Of a stretch of 53,376 bases of DNA, positions 8,499 to 18,043 are shown in pieces. Where the stretch lies: positions 1 through 53,376 of the forward strand of contig URAV01000025.1 in assembly GCA_900545915.1 (NCBI GenBank), given 5' to 3'. A program made the translations under genes and the position numbers. This DNA is from an uncultured Porphyromonadaceae bacterium. GTDB lineage: Bacteria; Bacteroidota; Bacteroidia; Bacteroidales; Coprobacteraceae. Each line of letters begins with the position of its first letter. Position 1 is the stretch's first letter. The notes below the pieces were generated by a model. The model was given only the letters and a program-made list of their open reading frames with translations, was not told the DNA's origin and made no database searches.

Positions 8499-9248
8499 AT
8501 GGAGAATGAACAGAAAAAGATAGCGGCATATATTTATGATTTAGAGCCTGCCGAAGGGAATGCACAACAGGAAATTCCATTGACCTTATTGGTCAAACGA
8601 ATACTCGAAACAGCAACATACCATGCAGAAAATTGGGGAGTAGGATATAGTACCCTGATCAAAGAAAACCGGGCATGGGTACTAGCCAGACTGGCAATAG
8701 AGATGTCTTCCTATCCGGGTATTTACGATAAATACAAAATAGAAACATGGATAGAAGGCTACAACAAACATTTTTCTGCGCGAAACTTTTGTTTCAGCAG
8801 TCCCGACGGAAAACTATACGGATATGCCCGTTCTATCTGGTCAGTTATAGATATACAAAATCGTACTTCGGTAGATATTACTACATTCCGACACATCGAG
8901 AACAATGTAGGGGACAAAGATTGTCCGATTGCCCCGCAATCAAAAATAAAACCGGTAAACGACGAAAACCCGATCATCTATCCTATTCGATACAGCGATA
9001 TAGACATCAATCGTCACATAAACAGCGTAAAATATATCGAACATATACTCGATATGTTCTCAATGGATGTGTATGACAAAAATTTTATCCGTAGGTTTGA
9101 GATCAATTATATCAATGAAGCCCGTTATGGTGACAAGTTGAGTTTTTATCGTGAACAACTTTCAAAAAATGTCCATACATCGGAAATACGAAACAGCAAC
9201 GGAGAGACCGTATGTAGAGGAAAAATAGAATTTTCAGAGCGCAATTAA
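8499..9248 (+). CDS. Acyl-ACP thioesterase (FatA-type double hotdog)
   Basis: This 249-residue protein is built of two hotdog folds, as in plant FatA/FatB and bacterial acyl-ACP thioesterases. The second half carries DINRHINSVKYIEH, the family's active-site segment, with Asn171, His173 and Asn175. It should hydrolyse acyl-ACP to free fatty acid in the cytoplasm. It begins only 4 bases after ilvN and is followed by ilvC, so it is embedded in the BCAA operon. This arrangement is common in Bacteroidales. One inference is a link between branched-chain keto acids, which prime iso/anteiso fatty acids, and lipid release. The chain-length specificity cannot be read from the sequence. Confidence 0.88.
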   Translation: MENEQKKIAAYIYDLEPAEGNAQQEIPLTLLVKRILETATYHAENWGVGYSTLIKENRAWVLARLAIEMSSYPGIYDKYKIETWIEGYNKHFSARNFCFSSPDGKLYGYARSIWSVIDIQNRTSVDITTFRHIENNVGDKDCPIAPQSKIKPVNDENPIIYPIRYSDIDINRHINSVKYIEHILDMFSMDVYDKNFIRRFEINYINEARYGDKLSFYREQLSKNVHTSEIRNSNGETVCRGKIEFSERN

Positions 9249-9322
9249 AAAGAGAATATATATAAAGACTTTTTTTGGATTGTATAAATATATTTTTTAA
9301 CTACTTTATAAATTAAAACATT

Positions 9323-10369
9323 ATGGCAATCATGAATTTTGGCGGTGTTGAAGAAAATGTTGTAACCCGCGAAGAATTTCCTTTGGAAAAAGCGAGAGAA
9401 GTTTTAAAAAATGAAACCATAGCTGTTATCGGATACGGCGTTCAAGGTCCGGGACAAAGTCTTAACCTTCGTGATAACGGATTTAACGTGATTGTGGGAC
9501 AGCGCAAAGATTCCAAAACTTGGGATAAAGCTGTTGCGGACGGATGGGTTCCCGGAGAAACATTGTTCGATATTGAAGAAGCCTGTGAAAAAGCGACCAT
9601 TATCCAATATTTGCTTTCTGATGCGGCACAAATCGAAGTATGGCCTAAAGTAAAAAAACATCTTACCGCAGGCAAAACACTCTACTTTTCACACGGATTC
9701 GCCATCACATACAAAGAACGTACAGGAATCATTCCTCCTGCCGATATAGATGTAATCCTCATTGCTCCGAAAGGCTCTGGAACCAGCTTACGTCGTATGT
9801 TCCTTCAAGGACGTGGTCTTAATTCAAGCTATGCCGTATTTCAAGATGCAAGCGGAAAAGCTAAAGAAAAAGTCATTGCATTAGGAATCGGAGTCGGTTC
9901 AGGTTACCTGTTTGAAACAACTTTCAAACGCGAAGTATATTCCGACTTAACCGGAGAACGCGGTACTCTGATGGGAGCTATTCAAGGTATCTTTGCAGCA
10001 CAGTATGATGTATTGCGGGCAAACGGGCATACCCCATCAGAAGCTTTCAATGAAACGATAGAGGAACTTACACAGTCTTTGATGCCGTTAATCGCAGAAA
10101 ACGGAATGGACTGGATGTATGCCAACTGCTCTACCACAGCCCAACGAGGAGCTCTTGATTGGTGGAAAAAATTCCGAGATGCAACTAAACCTGTTTTTGA
10201 AGAATTATATAGCGAAGTTGCTAAAGGAAATGAAGCTCAACGCTCTATCGATACTAATAGTAAACCGAACTATCGCGAAGGATTAAATCAAGAATTGAAA
10301 GAACTTCGTGAAAGTGAGATGTGGCAAGCCGGTATGGTAGTGCGTAAATTACGTCCCGAAAATAACTAA
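9323..10369 (+). CDS. ilvC: Ketol-acid reductoisomerase
   Basis: The 348-residue NADPH-type enzyme isomerises and reduces acetolactate or acetohydroxybutyrate to the dihydroxy acids used by IlvD. The Rossmann motif is GYGVQG (residues 37-42) in the variant GYGVQGPGQ typical of the Bacteroidota branch. The catalytic helical domain (about 190-345) contains the ERGTLMGAIQGIF region. It lies 74 bases after the thioesterase. That gap is AT-rich and could hold a weak internal promoter, though no clean consensus is seen. It is the last gene of the operon and is followed by a strong intrinsic terminator. Confidence 0.97.
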   Translation: MAIMNFGGVEENVVTREEFPLEKAREVLKNETIAVIGYGVQGPGQSLNLRDNGFNVIVGQRKDSKTWDKAVADGWVPGETLFDIEEACEKATIIQYLLSDAAQIEVWPKVKKHLTAGKTLYFSHGFAITYKERTGIIPPADIDVILIAPKGSGTSLRRMFLQGRGLNSSYAVFQDASGKAKEKVIALGIGVGSGYLFETTFKREVYSDLTGERGTLMGAIQGIFAAQYDVLRANGHTPSEAFNETIEELTQSLMPLIAENGMDWMYANCSTTAQRGALDWWKKFRDATKPVFEELYSEVAKGNEAQRSIDTNSKPNYREGLNQELKELRESEMWQAGMVVRKLRPENN

Positions 10370-10386
10370 TTCAATATTTCATAATA

Positions 10387-10440
10387 ATACAAGAGGCTGT
10401 CTCAAAACAGATTTTAGAGTTCAGCTTCTTGTATTTTTTT
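10387..10440 (+). terminator. Terminator of the ilv operon
   Basis: ATACAAGAGGCTG (10387-10399) pairs with CAGCTTCTTGTAT (10422-10434) over 13 bp with one wobble, and a run of T follows. It lies 18 bases after the ilvC stop. Confidence 0.9.
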
Positions 10441-10580
10441 ATATAATAATTCCTATTTCCCCTCTCCATATCGAGAAAGGAAGATATAAAATTTGCATAT
10501 TACTATACCCACATATTATCTGGCGAGTAGCATGTCCTATATCGTATTTTTCTTTTCCATTCTTCTCTCTCCAGTAATTT

Positions 10581-10648
10581 CATGAAAAACAAATAATATC
10601 CTCAAAAAGAACTCTCAGCACCGTTCCAAGGAAAATTAAGACAAACTA
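10581..10648 (+). repeat. Dispersed repeat, degenerate tail-half copy 2
   Basis: The stretch aligns with the tail half of the dispersed repeat: TCCTCAAAAAGAACTCTC, then AAAATTAAGACAAACT. The head end is not recognisable. This is the weakest copy. The gap 10441-10771 shows nothing else. Confidence 0.4.
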
Positions 10649-10771
10649 CAAAACATACAACCTTTAACTGACTGTCTTATAATTCGTTATACATAACAAC
10701 CTTTCTCATATAAAAAACAAAAAATCCGCTTATGTGGAAAAAAATGGTCACAATTACGTCAATTAATCCTA

Positions 10772-10800
10772 TTGCCTCAAAAAACTCCGGACTAAATTTG
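10772..10800 (+). promoter_or_regulatory. Promoter of the pectate lyase gene
   Basis: There is a -33 TTG (10772-10774), an 18-bp spacer and a -7 TAAATTTG (10793-10800). The -7 box lies 53 bases before the start codon. Confidence 0.65.
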
Positions 10801-10853
10801 TAGTGTTTCAAAATATAATATAGCAATAAAAATATTACACCATACAAAAAACT

Positions 10854-12434
10854 ATGAAAACAAGAAAAATGACTTTATCCGGAATTTTGCTGTGTGCATC
10901 GATATGTTTCATTTCCTGCGGAAAAGATAACGAAACATTTTCCGCCGGAGGTAATATGGGCACATCGGGGAATGGCAACGGCAATACACAAATACAAGAA
11001 ACAGCATACGCTTTTCCCGGTGCAGAAGGAGCTGGACGTAACACGACAGGAGGAAGAGGAGGAAAAATATACTATGTCACTTCGCTTAATGATGAACTCA
11101 GCGACAACACTACCTTAAGGTATGCTTTGTCTCGAAACGAACCTCGCATTATCATTTTCAAAGTATCGGGAACAATCAAACTTAAAAAAGAACTATCTAT
11201 CGAAAACGGAGACGTAACCATAGCCGGACAAACAGCTCCGGGTGATGGAATATGCCTTGCCGGATATCCGGTAATGATAAAAGCCGATAATGTAATTATC
11301 CGTTACATGAGATTCAGATTAGGTGATGCCCAAATGAAAGAGGATATTGCAGCAGGGAAAATAGATCCTACTTATGCCGACGGGGCGGATGCTTTCGGGG
11401 GAACGAAAAGAAAAAACATCATGATAGACCATTGTTCTGTCAGTTGGTGCGTAGATGAATGCGCCTCATTTTATGACAATACCAACTTCACAATGCAATG
11501 GTGTTTGATTTCGGAAAGCCTCAGACTTTCACTACATAGCAAGGAAGCTCATGGATACGGAGGAATATGGGGAGGTAAAAACGCATCGTTTCATCATAAC
11601 TTGTTAGCGCACCATGACAGCCGTAACCCTCGTTTCAACGGTAGCCGGATGTCTGCCCTCCCCGATCTTGAAAAGGTCGATTTCAGAAATAACGTTATTT
11701 ATAACTGGAGAGGAAACAGCAGTTATGCCGGAGAAGGCGGATCTTATAATCTGGTAAACAATTATTATAAACCAGGACCTGCCACCGAAAAAAGTTCTGC
11801 GACCGTAAAATACCGAATATTTGCACCGAATGCTGATTTAGGGGAATACAGTAACGGGCAAATGAGCGGTCAATGGGGTACATTTTACATCAACGGGAAC
11901 TACATGGGAGCAACTACATCAACGGCTCAAGAAGCGAATAACGTATGCAATGACAACTGGATCGGCGTACATCCCGATGAAAGAAACTATCCGCTTCCGG
12001 GTGGAACAATTTCCTCTATCAAATCCTCTGTCATGTTTACCGATATGGGAGATGCCACCGAAGTCACTACTCATTCGGCAGAAAATGCATACACCCGTGT
12101 ATGCGAATATGCCGGATGTTCTTTAGTTCGTGACGCTGTCGACAAAAGAATTGTCAACGAAGTAAAGAATGGAACAGCTACTTATAGCGGAGCTAATTAT
12201 CCGGGTATAATAGATTCACAAGAAACGGTAGGTGGCTGGCCGACACTAAACAGTACCGAGCCTCCAGTTGATACAGACGGTGACGGTATGCCCGATGAAT
12301 GGGAAAAGAAAGTAGGCCTGAATCCGAATAGTTACAATAACCCTAATGCTCACACTTTAAGTTCGGGATATACCGATATAGAAGTTTACCTCAATAGCTT
12401 AGTAGAAACCATTACAGAAGCTCAGAATAAATAA
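10854..12434 (+). CDS. Secreted lipoprotein pectate lyase (PL1-like)
   Basis: The 526-residue protein has a lipoprotein signal ending in FISC (Cys22), so it is probably anchored in the outer membrane. A Gly/Asn-rich linker follows. The catalytic part begins with AFPGAEGAGRNTTGGRGG and folds as a right-handed parallel beta-helix. DHCSVSWCVDE is the PL1-type calcium-binding region and SRNPRFNGSR contains the likely catalytic arginine. The C-terminus has DTDGDGMPDEWEKKVGLNPN, a thrombospondin type 3-like calcium-binding stretch common at the end of Bacteroidota lyases. It should cleave de-esterified pectin by beta-elimination. No SusC/D pair or regulator is adjacent, so it is an isolated enzyme rather than part of a PUL. 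Confidence 0.85.
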   Translation: MKTRKMTLSGILLCASICFISCGKDNETFSAGGNMGTSGNGNGNTQIQETAYAFPGAEGAGRNTTGGRGGKIYYVTSLNDELSDNTTLRYALSRNEPRIIIFKVSGTIKLKKELSIENGDVTIAGQTAPGDGICLAGYPVMIKADNVIIRYMRFRLGDAQMKEDIAAGKIDPTYADGADAFGGTKRKNIMIDHCSVSWCVDECASFYDNTNFTMQWCLISESLRLSLHSKEAHGYGGIWGGKNASFHHNLLAHHDSRNPRFNGSRMSALPDLEKVDFRNNVIYNWRGNSSYAGEGGSYNLVNNYYKPGPATEKSSATVKYRIFAPNADLGEYSNGQMSGQWGTFYINGNYMGATTSTAQEANNVCNDNWIGVHPDERNYPLPGGTISSIKSSVMFTDMGDATEVTTHSAENAYTRVCEYAGCSLVRDAVDKRIVNEVKNGTATYSGANYPGIIDSQETVGGWPTLNSTEPPVDTDGDGMPDEWEKKVGLNPNSYNNPNAHTLSSGYTDIEVYLNSLVETITEAQNK

Positions 12435-12491
12435 TAAAAAGGAATTGTCGAAAATATTAATTTCGAAAATCCAGATAAATTTTAAAATAAA

Positions 12492-12535
12492 AAGAACAGC
12501 CGATATATAACTCTCCGGCTGTTCTTCTCTTTTTC
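12492..12535 (+). terminator. Terminator of the pectate lyase gene
   Basis: AAGAACAGCCG (12492-12502) pairs with CGGCTGTTCTT (12516-12526) and is followed by TCTCTTTTTC. Confidence 0.85.
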
Positions 12536-12536
12536 T

Positions 12537-12670
12537 AAGGACCTAAATTTTCCGATACAGGAAATTCAACTATATCTTGTGTCCTCTTTCGATCTGTTTT
12601 TATTATTGATAACCCGCTATCATACTATAAAAACAAGAAAACATCTTCGAATGAAATCCTTAAATCTTCA
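12537..12670 (+). repeat. Dispersed intergenic repeat, copy 3
   Basis: The head reads AAGGACCTAAATTTTCCGATA. The interior has TTTCGATCTGTTTTTAT, GATAACCCGCTATCAT and GAAAACATCTTCGAA, shared with the copies at 30416 and 34182. The tail inverted repeat is eroded. The copy ends about 10 bases from the stop codon of the minus-strand PepSY-like gene. Confidence 0.65.
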
Positions 12671-12680
12671 TATACAAAAA

Positions 12681-13139
12681 TCAATCAACCTTTTTACTCA
12701 AAAATCTCCCATCCTTACTAAAATGTATCTCTGTCTCTTCGGGTTGTGTATTAAGGCTTACTTTAAAACCTTTTTTCTGACGTTCAATCTTCTCCACAGA
12801 AACACCTGAATAATTCGATTGCAAATAACTGTAAGAACGCTGAGGTAGAATTCCTAATATCGATAAAGAAATACCACCTTTTTCTTTCTGAACTTCAATC
12901 CAGTTCCCAGCCCGGTCAAATTCCAGTTCATAACCGTTAGCCATTCGCACATCGAATTGCGTCCAAGGAGATTCAACTTCACATTTAACAACCTTTACCC
13001 CTTTAAAATGGGTATGAATAAACTCTTGAGCCATTTTCGGCAACTTTTCAAAAGGAATCGGTTTTTCCGAACCTTTCGTAGCTGAAAAGGTCAACACTGC
13101 ACTTGCCAGAAAAACCATGAGCATCATCAATTTTTTCAT
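12681..13139 (-). CDS. PepSY-like periplasmic protein
   Basis: This 152-residue protein has a signal peptide (MKKLMMLMVFLASAVLTFSA) and a mature part resembling the PepSY-like domain of the putative beta-lactamase-inhibitor-like family (PF11396). The pattern is two repeats of a helix followed by a sheet. FEKLPKMAQEFIHTHFKG and a matching SYLQSNYSGVSVEKIE segment are the two helices, and each is followed by an FDV/FKV strand. The family is widespread in Bacteroidales and its function is not established. It is divergent from tamB with 182 bases between the starts, and no neighbour suggests a specific role. Confidence 0.75.
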   Translation of the reverse strand: MKKLMMLMVFLASAVLTFSATKGSEKPIPFEKLPKMAQEFIHTHFKGVKVVKCEVESPWTQFDVRMANGYELEFDRAGNWIEVQKEKGGISLSILGILPQRSYSYLQSNYSGVSVEKIERQKKGFKVSLNTQPEETEIHFSKDGRFLSKKVD

Positions 13140-13321
13140 ATCTATCGTATTTTATGTTTCAACGTTTATTAAAAACAAAATAAAGGATAGAATGTTTATA
13201 TCTTATAAACAAAAAAGAGGTGTTTTTTGAATAATCACAGTAAATATAACCGCTTTTTAAGCAATAATATTTATTTTTATAGCATGATTCATTTTAAACG
13301 ACCTGAATCCGAAAATACGAA

Positions 13322-16300
13322 ATGAAGAAAATTCTTAAATATTGCTTTATATCCATAGGAATATTATTCCTGACTTTACTAATATTGCCTTTTACACTAT
13401 ATATTCCGGCAATACAAAGCTGGGCGAAAGATCTGGCAACAACGTATGCTTCGGAACAACTAAACATGAGTATCGCTGTCGAACGCATACGTCTCAAATT
13501 TCCGTTAAATTTGGTTCTGGACAACAGCAAAATTATCACGGCCGAAGGTGATACCATGTTATATTGCGATAATCTGCAACTTGATGTAAATTTCCGGCAT
13601 TTATTACAAAAAAAAATCCAAATAGAGAGATTTTCATTCCAAAATACTCACTTTCATTATAATGACTCGACTTCACAGCTCGACTTGAAAGGCGATCTCG
13701 GATTATTAGCACTCAATGCAAAACCGGTAGATCTTGGAAATGAACGGGTTGAAATTCCGAATATAGAACTTCGAAACGGAACTGTATCATTAGATTTAGG
13801 AGAAAGCGAACTCGATACTACAAACAGCGAATCGAATCCTATCTTATGGATACTCGACATAAAACAACTGCAATTAGAAAATATTGCTTTCGGCATGACT
13901 ACATCACCTCAAACAAGCGATTTGCAAGTTAAAGTCGCATCAGCTTTACTAAAAAAAGGCATCGTTGATTTAGGAAAACAGTTTGTAGGAGTAGAATCGG
14001 TCATAATATCCGAAGCCGGGTTCAGCTATCTGAACGATACGACATCAGTATCTACCCTCCAACCCCAAACGGCAGAAACAGATACAACCACATCGCTCCC
14101 GTGGACAATCGATGTGCAATCTTTAAAATTGCAAAATAGTTCAGGTACATACGGTCTCATGCATCATATTCCTCAACAAGGATTAGACCCCGACTATATT
14201 CAATTATCGGAACTAAACTTTGCTGTAAACTCTTTTTATAATAAGGGAAGTGAAATAAAACTCAAATTACAACAGTTGGCATTTACCGAACGTTCCGGAT
14301 TATCGGTCTTACGAACGCAGGGAGACTTCGAGATGAATTCTGAACAAATCTCATTAACAGGATTCAATTTGAAAACTCTTCTTTCCCAAATAGATGCCGA
14401 TATAAAAGTAGGAAGCGATATAATCGAACAAAAAAACGAAAGTCCTATTTCCGCATTGCTTTCTTTACGAGTTGCCATGCAAGATATTTATGCCTTGTAT
14501 CCCGATTTACAAAAAGAAATAGCTTTATTACCGATAGAAACCTTAAAAGCCAACACCCATATAACAGGATCATTAGGGGAATTAGATATAAAACAATTTA
14601 CTTTAACATTACCCGATCGATTCCTCTTTTCCGGAAAAGGTACAATGAATGAAATTATAAATTCTGACAAGTTAAATGGAATATTTTCTTGGCAAAGTAC
14701 TCTTGTACATAGCTCTTTTGTTAAAAACATCTTACCAAAAGAACTGAACGATCAGATAGATATCCCTAACGGAATAACATGCAACGGATCGATACGCATG
14801 AATGGGAAACAATATTCTCCATCTATTTTATTGAAAGTCGGAAATGGGAATCTTTCTGCTAACGGGCAAGTCAATCTTGCTTCAGAAGCATACAAAATAG
14901 ACATGGACGTGTCTCAATTCCCCATAAATTCATTTTTACCGAAAGATTCTTTGGGATGTTTAAGTATGCATTTAAAAGGGGGAGGAAAAGGCTTCGATCC
15001 TCTATCTGCTAAAACCTATACAGACATAGCTCTCACGATAGATCGGTTCGATTATAAAAAATATGATTATACCGACCTTACCACGACGTTACATCTAAAA
15101 GACGGTATTCTAAAAGGTGTTCTATCCAGTAGCTCCGAAGCTTTAAATCTCCACATGGACATCTCTGGGAACTTATCTCCCGAAGAATACAAAGCTTATA
15201 TCATCGGAGAAATAGAAAACATCAATACATGGCAAATGGGATTTACCGATACTCCTCTCAGCGTCTCGACACAATTAAATATCTCCGGTAGCGGAAATTC
15301 CAAAGGTGAATATACTTTAGATACCGAACTTCACAATCTGCAAATAAAGACAGATCAAATAAACGGAGAATTTAAAAGTCTCGCATTACAAGGTGAATTG
15401 TTAAATGACAAAATGCAAGTTAATTTCAAAACTCCCGATATTTATATTTCTTTCTCATCTCCTTCCGGTTTAGACGAATTTTTAAAACGGATAGATGAAA
15501 CAAGCCAGCTTATTTCAAAACAGATCGAAAGACAAAGTATAGATATAGAAACCTTACAAAAAAATCTTCCTCGATTGGAATTAAAGGCCGATATCAAATC
15601 TGATAAAATTCTCAATAATTATTTAGAAAGATATGGTATTCAAATGAATTCTGCAAATATGAATATTTCTATTCTCGAAGATAAACCGTTCACTCTGTCG
15701 GCATTCATCGATAAACTAACTACCGGAGGTATCAATTTAGATACGATTTCATTTAAAGCTCGACAGGACAGTGCACGGTTATTGTACGGATTGCATATCG
15801 GAAACAAACCGGGAAATCTGGATCAGGTCGCATCTTTGGGATTCAATGGATATATAACCGACAATCATCTGCGTTTAAGATGTTTGCAACGAAACCGACA
15901 ATCAGAACAAGGATTCCGTTTCGGATGCGATGCCTACATGCAAGATTCTTTAGTGCACATTACATTTGCCCCAACCGATCCCATATTGGGATTTTCGACA
16001 TGGACGCTAAATGAAAATAACTATTTCGATTACTACTTCGATAAACACATGGCTGCCAATATCAACATGGAGAACGGAGAACAACGCATTTCTTTACAAT
16101 CTGCAACTACCCGTCGTGGCAGACCGGGAGCATTAAATATCAATATGAAAGGACTTGATATAGCGTCGTTGCTCAGCTCTTGGCCTTTAGCCCCACCGGT
16201 TGCCGGAACTCTATCGACCAACTTGGTTCTCGATTTTCCAAAAGAGCAAGTTAACGTATCCGGAGATATCTCCATTGCAGAATTATTATATGACAAACAG

Positions 16301-18043
16301 CGAGTCGGCAACATCGATCTGAACATGCGATACAGACTCAACGACGAAAACAGGCAACAAGTACGATTAGGTTTATTGGTAGATCAAAAAGAAGCGCTTG
16401 CCGTCAAAGGATATTACCAACCGGATAGTACAAACGCCATACAACTAAAACTACAGCTATTATCATTACCTCTTGCAATAGCCAATCCTTTTTTACCTGC
16501 AAATGTATCAAAGATCGATGGAGCACTTAACGGAGAAGTAGATATCTCTGGAAAAACAGATGCTCCTATGGCATCCGGATATCTGCAATTTGCAAACACA
16601 TCTATATCTGTTCCGATGATCGGAACTTCATTCGGACTATCCGACAAAAAAATAGAAATTATAGAGAACGATGTCATATTGAATAATTATGCTATAAACG
16701 GACCGAATAAACAACCCCTTACGATAAACGGAGATTTAAATTTACGGGACTTTTCAAAGATAATGACGGATATTACAATAAAAGGTTCTGATTTTCAAAT
16801 GATCAATGTTCCCAAGAATAACAAAACAATGTTATACGGTAAGGCAAATGCTGATTTGGATATTTCTGTCAAAGGTGCTATCGATGAGCTGAAATTACGA
16901 GGAAACATAGGATTATTAAACGGAACGGAGGTGACTTATGTCATGAGAGATTCTCCATTGGAACTTAAACAACAAGCTAATACCAACATGGTCACATTCG
17001 TATCTTTCAATGATAGCACGGCTTTAGCCGACACACTTTCTGTAACTGCTGCTAAAATAAGCGGGATGGACATTCTCATGAATGTAGATATCGCCAACGA
17101 AGTGAAAATGGCAGTAAATCTCTCTGCCGACGGAAAGAATCGCATCGATCTCAAAGGCGGAGGAAATCTTACTTATACAATGAATACTCTCGGAGACAGT
17201 CGTTTTACAGGAAAATACGAATTGACAGGGGGTACTGTCAGATACAATCCGCCGATTATTTCTGAAAAGTTATTCAATATACAACAAGGCAGCTTCGTCT
17301 CATGGAGCGGAGATATAGCCGACCCCAGCATGAATATCACAGCAATAGAGCCTCTGAGGATTTCAGTCACAGAAAACGACAACAATAGTCGTCCGGTTAC
17401 CTTTAATGTCATTATCAATATCAAAAATACGCTCGAAAATCTCGCTATCACATTCAATGTTTCCGCTCCGGAAGACCTGACTATTCAAAACGAACTCACT
17501 GCTATGACTGCAGAACAAAGAGCTACCCAAGCCATGAACCTGCTTATTTACAATACATATAGCGGACCCGGTACATCGACATCATCAAGCCTGACATCGG
17601 GCAATCCTCTAAATTCGTTCATACAGAAAGAACTGAATCAATGGGCTCAAAACAATCTGAAAAATATCGATGTAAGTTTCGGAATCGATAGCTACGATGA
17701 TACGATGAACGGAGGACAAGGAACACGAACCGACTATTCGTATAAAGTTTCTAAAACTCTATTCAACGATCGTTTCAAAGTAATTATCGGTGGAAGTTTC
17801 AGTCCGGATGCCGCAGCAGATGAAAATCTGAAAGAAAATCTTGTCGATGATATTTCCTTAGAATACAGACTCGACAAAAGAGATAACATGCTTATCAAAA
17901 TTTTCAGACATACAGGTTATGAAAGCATTTTAGAGGGTGAAGTGACACAAACCGGCGTCGGGTTCGTTGTCAGGAAAAAATTACTCAAACTGTCGGAACT
18001 TTTCCGATTAAGCAGCCGTAAAGAGAAAAAAGAGACAAAATGA
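13322..18043 (+). CDS. tamB: TamB-like translocation and assembly module protein
   Basis: The 1573-residue protein has a single N-terminal membrane anchor (about residues 5-28) and a very long periplasmic region of repeated beta-strands of AsmA/TamB type. It ends in the TamB C-terminal domain (DUF490, PF04357; roughly the last 400 residues, including GKYELTGGTVRYNPP). Such proteins span the periplasm and form a hydrophobic groove implicated in outer-membrane protein assembly and phospholipid transport. The stop codon overlaps the start of the following tamL-like gene in ATGA, so the two are translationally coupled, the classical tam operon of Bacteroidota. The length is above E. coli TamB (1259), normal for this phylum. 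Confidence 0.93.
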   Translation: MKKILKYCFISIGILFLTLLILPFTLYIPAIQSWAKDLATTYASEQLNMSIAVERIRLKFPLNLVLDNSKIITAEGDTMLYCDNLQLDVNFRHLLQKKIQIERFSFQNTHFHYNDSTSQLDLKGDLGLLALNAKPVDLGNERVEIPNIELRNGTVSLDLGESELDTTNSESNPILWILDIKQLQLENIAFGMTTSPQTSDLQVKVASALLKKGIVDLGKQFVGVESVIISEAGFSYLNDTTSVSTLQPQTAETDTTTSLPWTIDVQSLKLQNSSGTYGLMHHIPQQGLDPDYIQLSELNFAVNSFYNKGSEIKLKLQQLAFTERSGLSVLRTQGDFEMNSEQISLTGFNLKTLLSQIDADIKVGSDIIEQKNESPISALLSLRVAMQDIYALYPDLQKEIALLPIETLKANTHITGSLGELDIKQFTLTLPDRFLFSGKGTMNEIINSDKLNGIFSWQSTLVHSSFVKNILPKELNDQIDIPNGITCNGSIRMNGKQYSPSILLKVGNGNLSANGQVNLASEAYKIDMDVSQFPINSFLPKDSLGCLSMHLKGGGKGFDPLSAKTYTDIALTIDRFDYKKYDYTDLTTTLHLKDGILKGVLSSSSEALNLHMDISGNLSPEEYKAYIIGEIENINTWQMGFTDTPLSVSTQLNISGSGNSKGEYTLDTELHNLQIKTDQINGEFKSLALQGELLNDKMQVNFKTPDIYISFSSPSGLDEFLKRIDETSQLISKQIERQSIDIETLQKNLPRLELKADIKSDKILNNYLERYGIQMNSANMNISILEDKPFTLSAFIDKLTTGGINLDTISFKARQDSARLLYGLHIGNKPGNLDQVASLGFNGYITDNHLRLRCLQRNRQSEQGFRFGCDAYMQDSLVHITFAPTDPILGFSTWTLNENNYFDYYFDKHMAANINMENGEQRISLQSATTRRGRPGALNINMKGLDIASLLSSWPLAPPVAGTLSTNLVLDFPKEQVNVSGDISIAELLYDKQRVGNIDLNMRYRLNDENRQQVRLGLLVDQKEALAVKGYYQPDSTNAIQLKLQLLSLPLAIANPFLPANVSKIDGALNGEVDISGKTDAPMASGYLQFANTSISVPMIGTSFGLSDKKIEIIENDVILNNYAINGPNKQPLTINGDLNLRDFSKIMTDITIKGSDFQMINVPKNNKTMLYGKANADLDISVKGAIDELKLRGNIGLLNGTEVTYVMRDSPLELKQQANTNMVTFVSFNDSTALADTLSVTAAKISGMDILMNVDIANEVKMAVNLSADGKNRIDLKGGGNLTYTMNTLGDSRFTGKYELTGGTVRYNPPIISEKLFNIQQGSFVSWSGDIADPSMNITAIEPLRISVTENDNNSRPVTFNVIINIKNTLENLAITFNVSAPEDLTIQNELTAMTAEQRATQAMNLLIYNTYSGPGTSTSSSLTSGNPLNSFIQKELNQWAQNNLKNIDVSFGIDSYDDTMNGGQGTRTDYSYKVSKTLFNDRFKVIIGGSFSPDAAADENLKENLVDDISLEYRLDKRDNMLIKIFRHTGYESILEGEVTQTGVGFVVRKKLLKLSELFRLSSRKEKKETK

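Noticed and set aside
10393..10440. GAGGCTGTCTCAAAA sequence after ilvC as an insertion sequence end
   Set aside because: It fits entirely within the strong intrinsic terminator and no transposase or second end is nearby. Only the weaker tail-half repeat at 10581 was kept.
12579..12809. Open frame of 76 codons after the pectate lyase
   Set aside because: It overlaps repeat copy 3 and the antisense strand of the PepSY-like gene, so there is no support for a protein.
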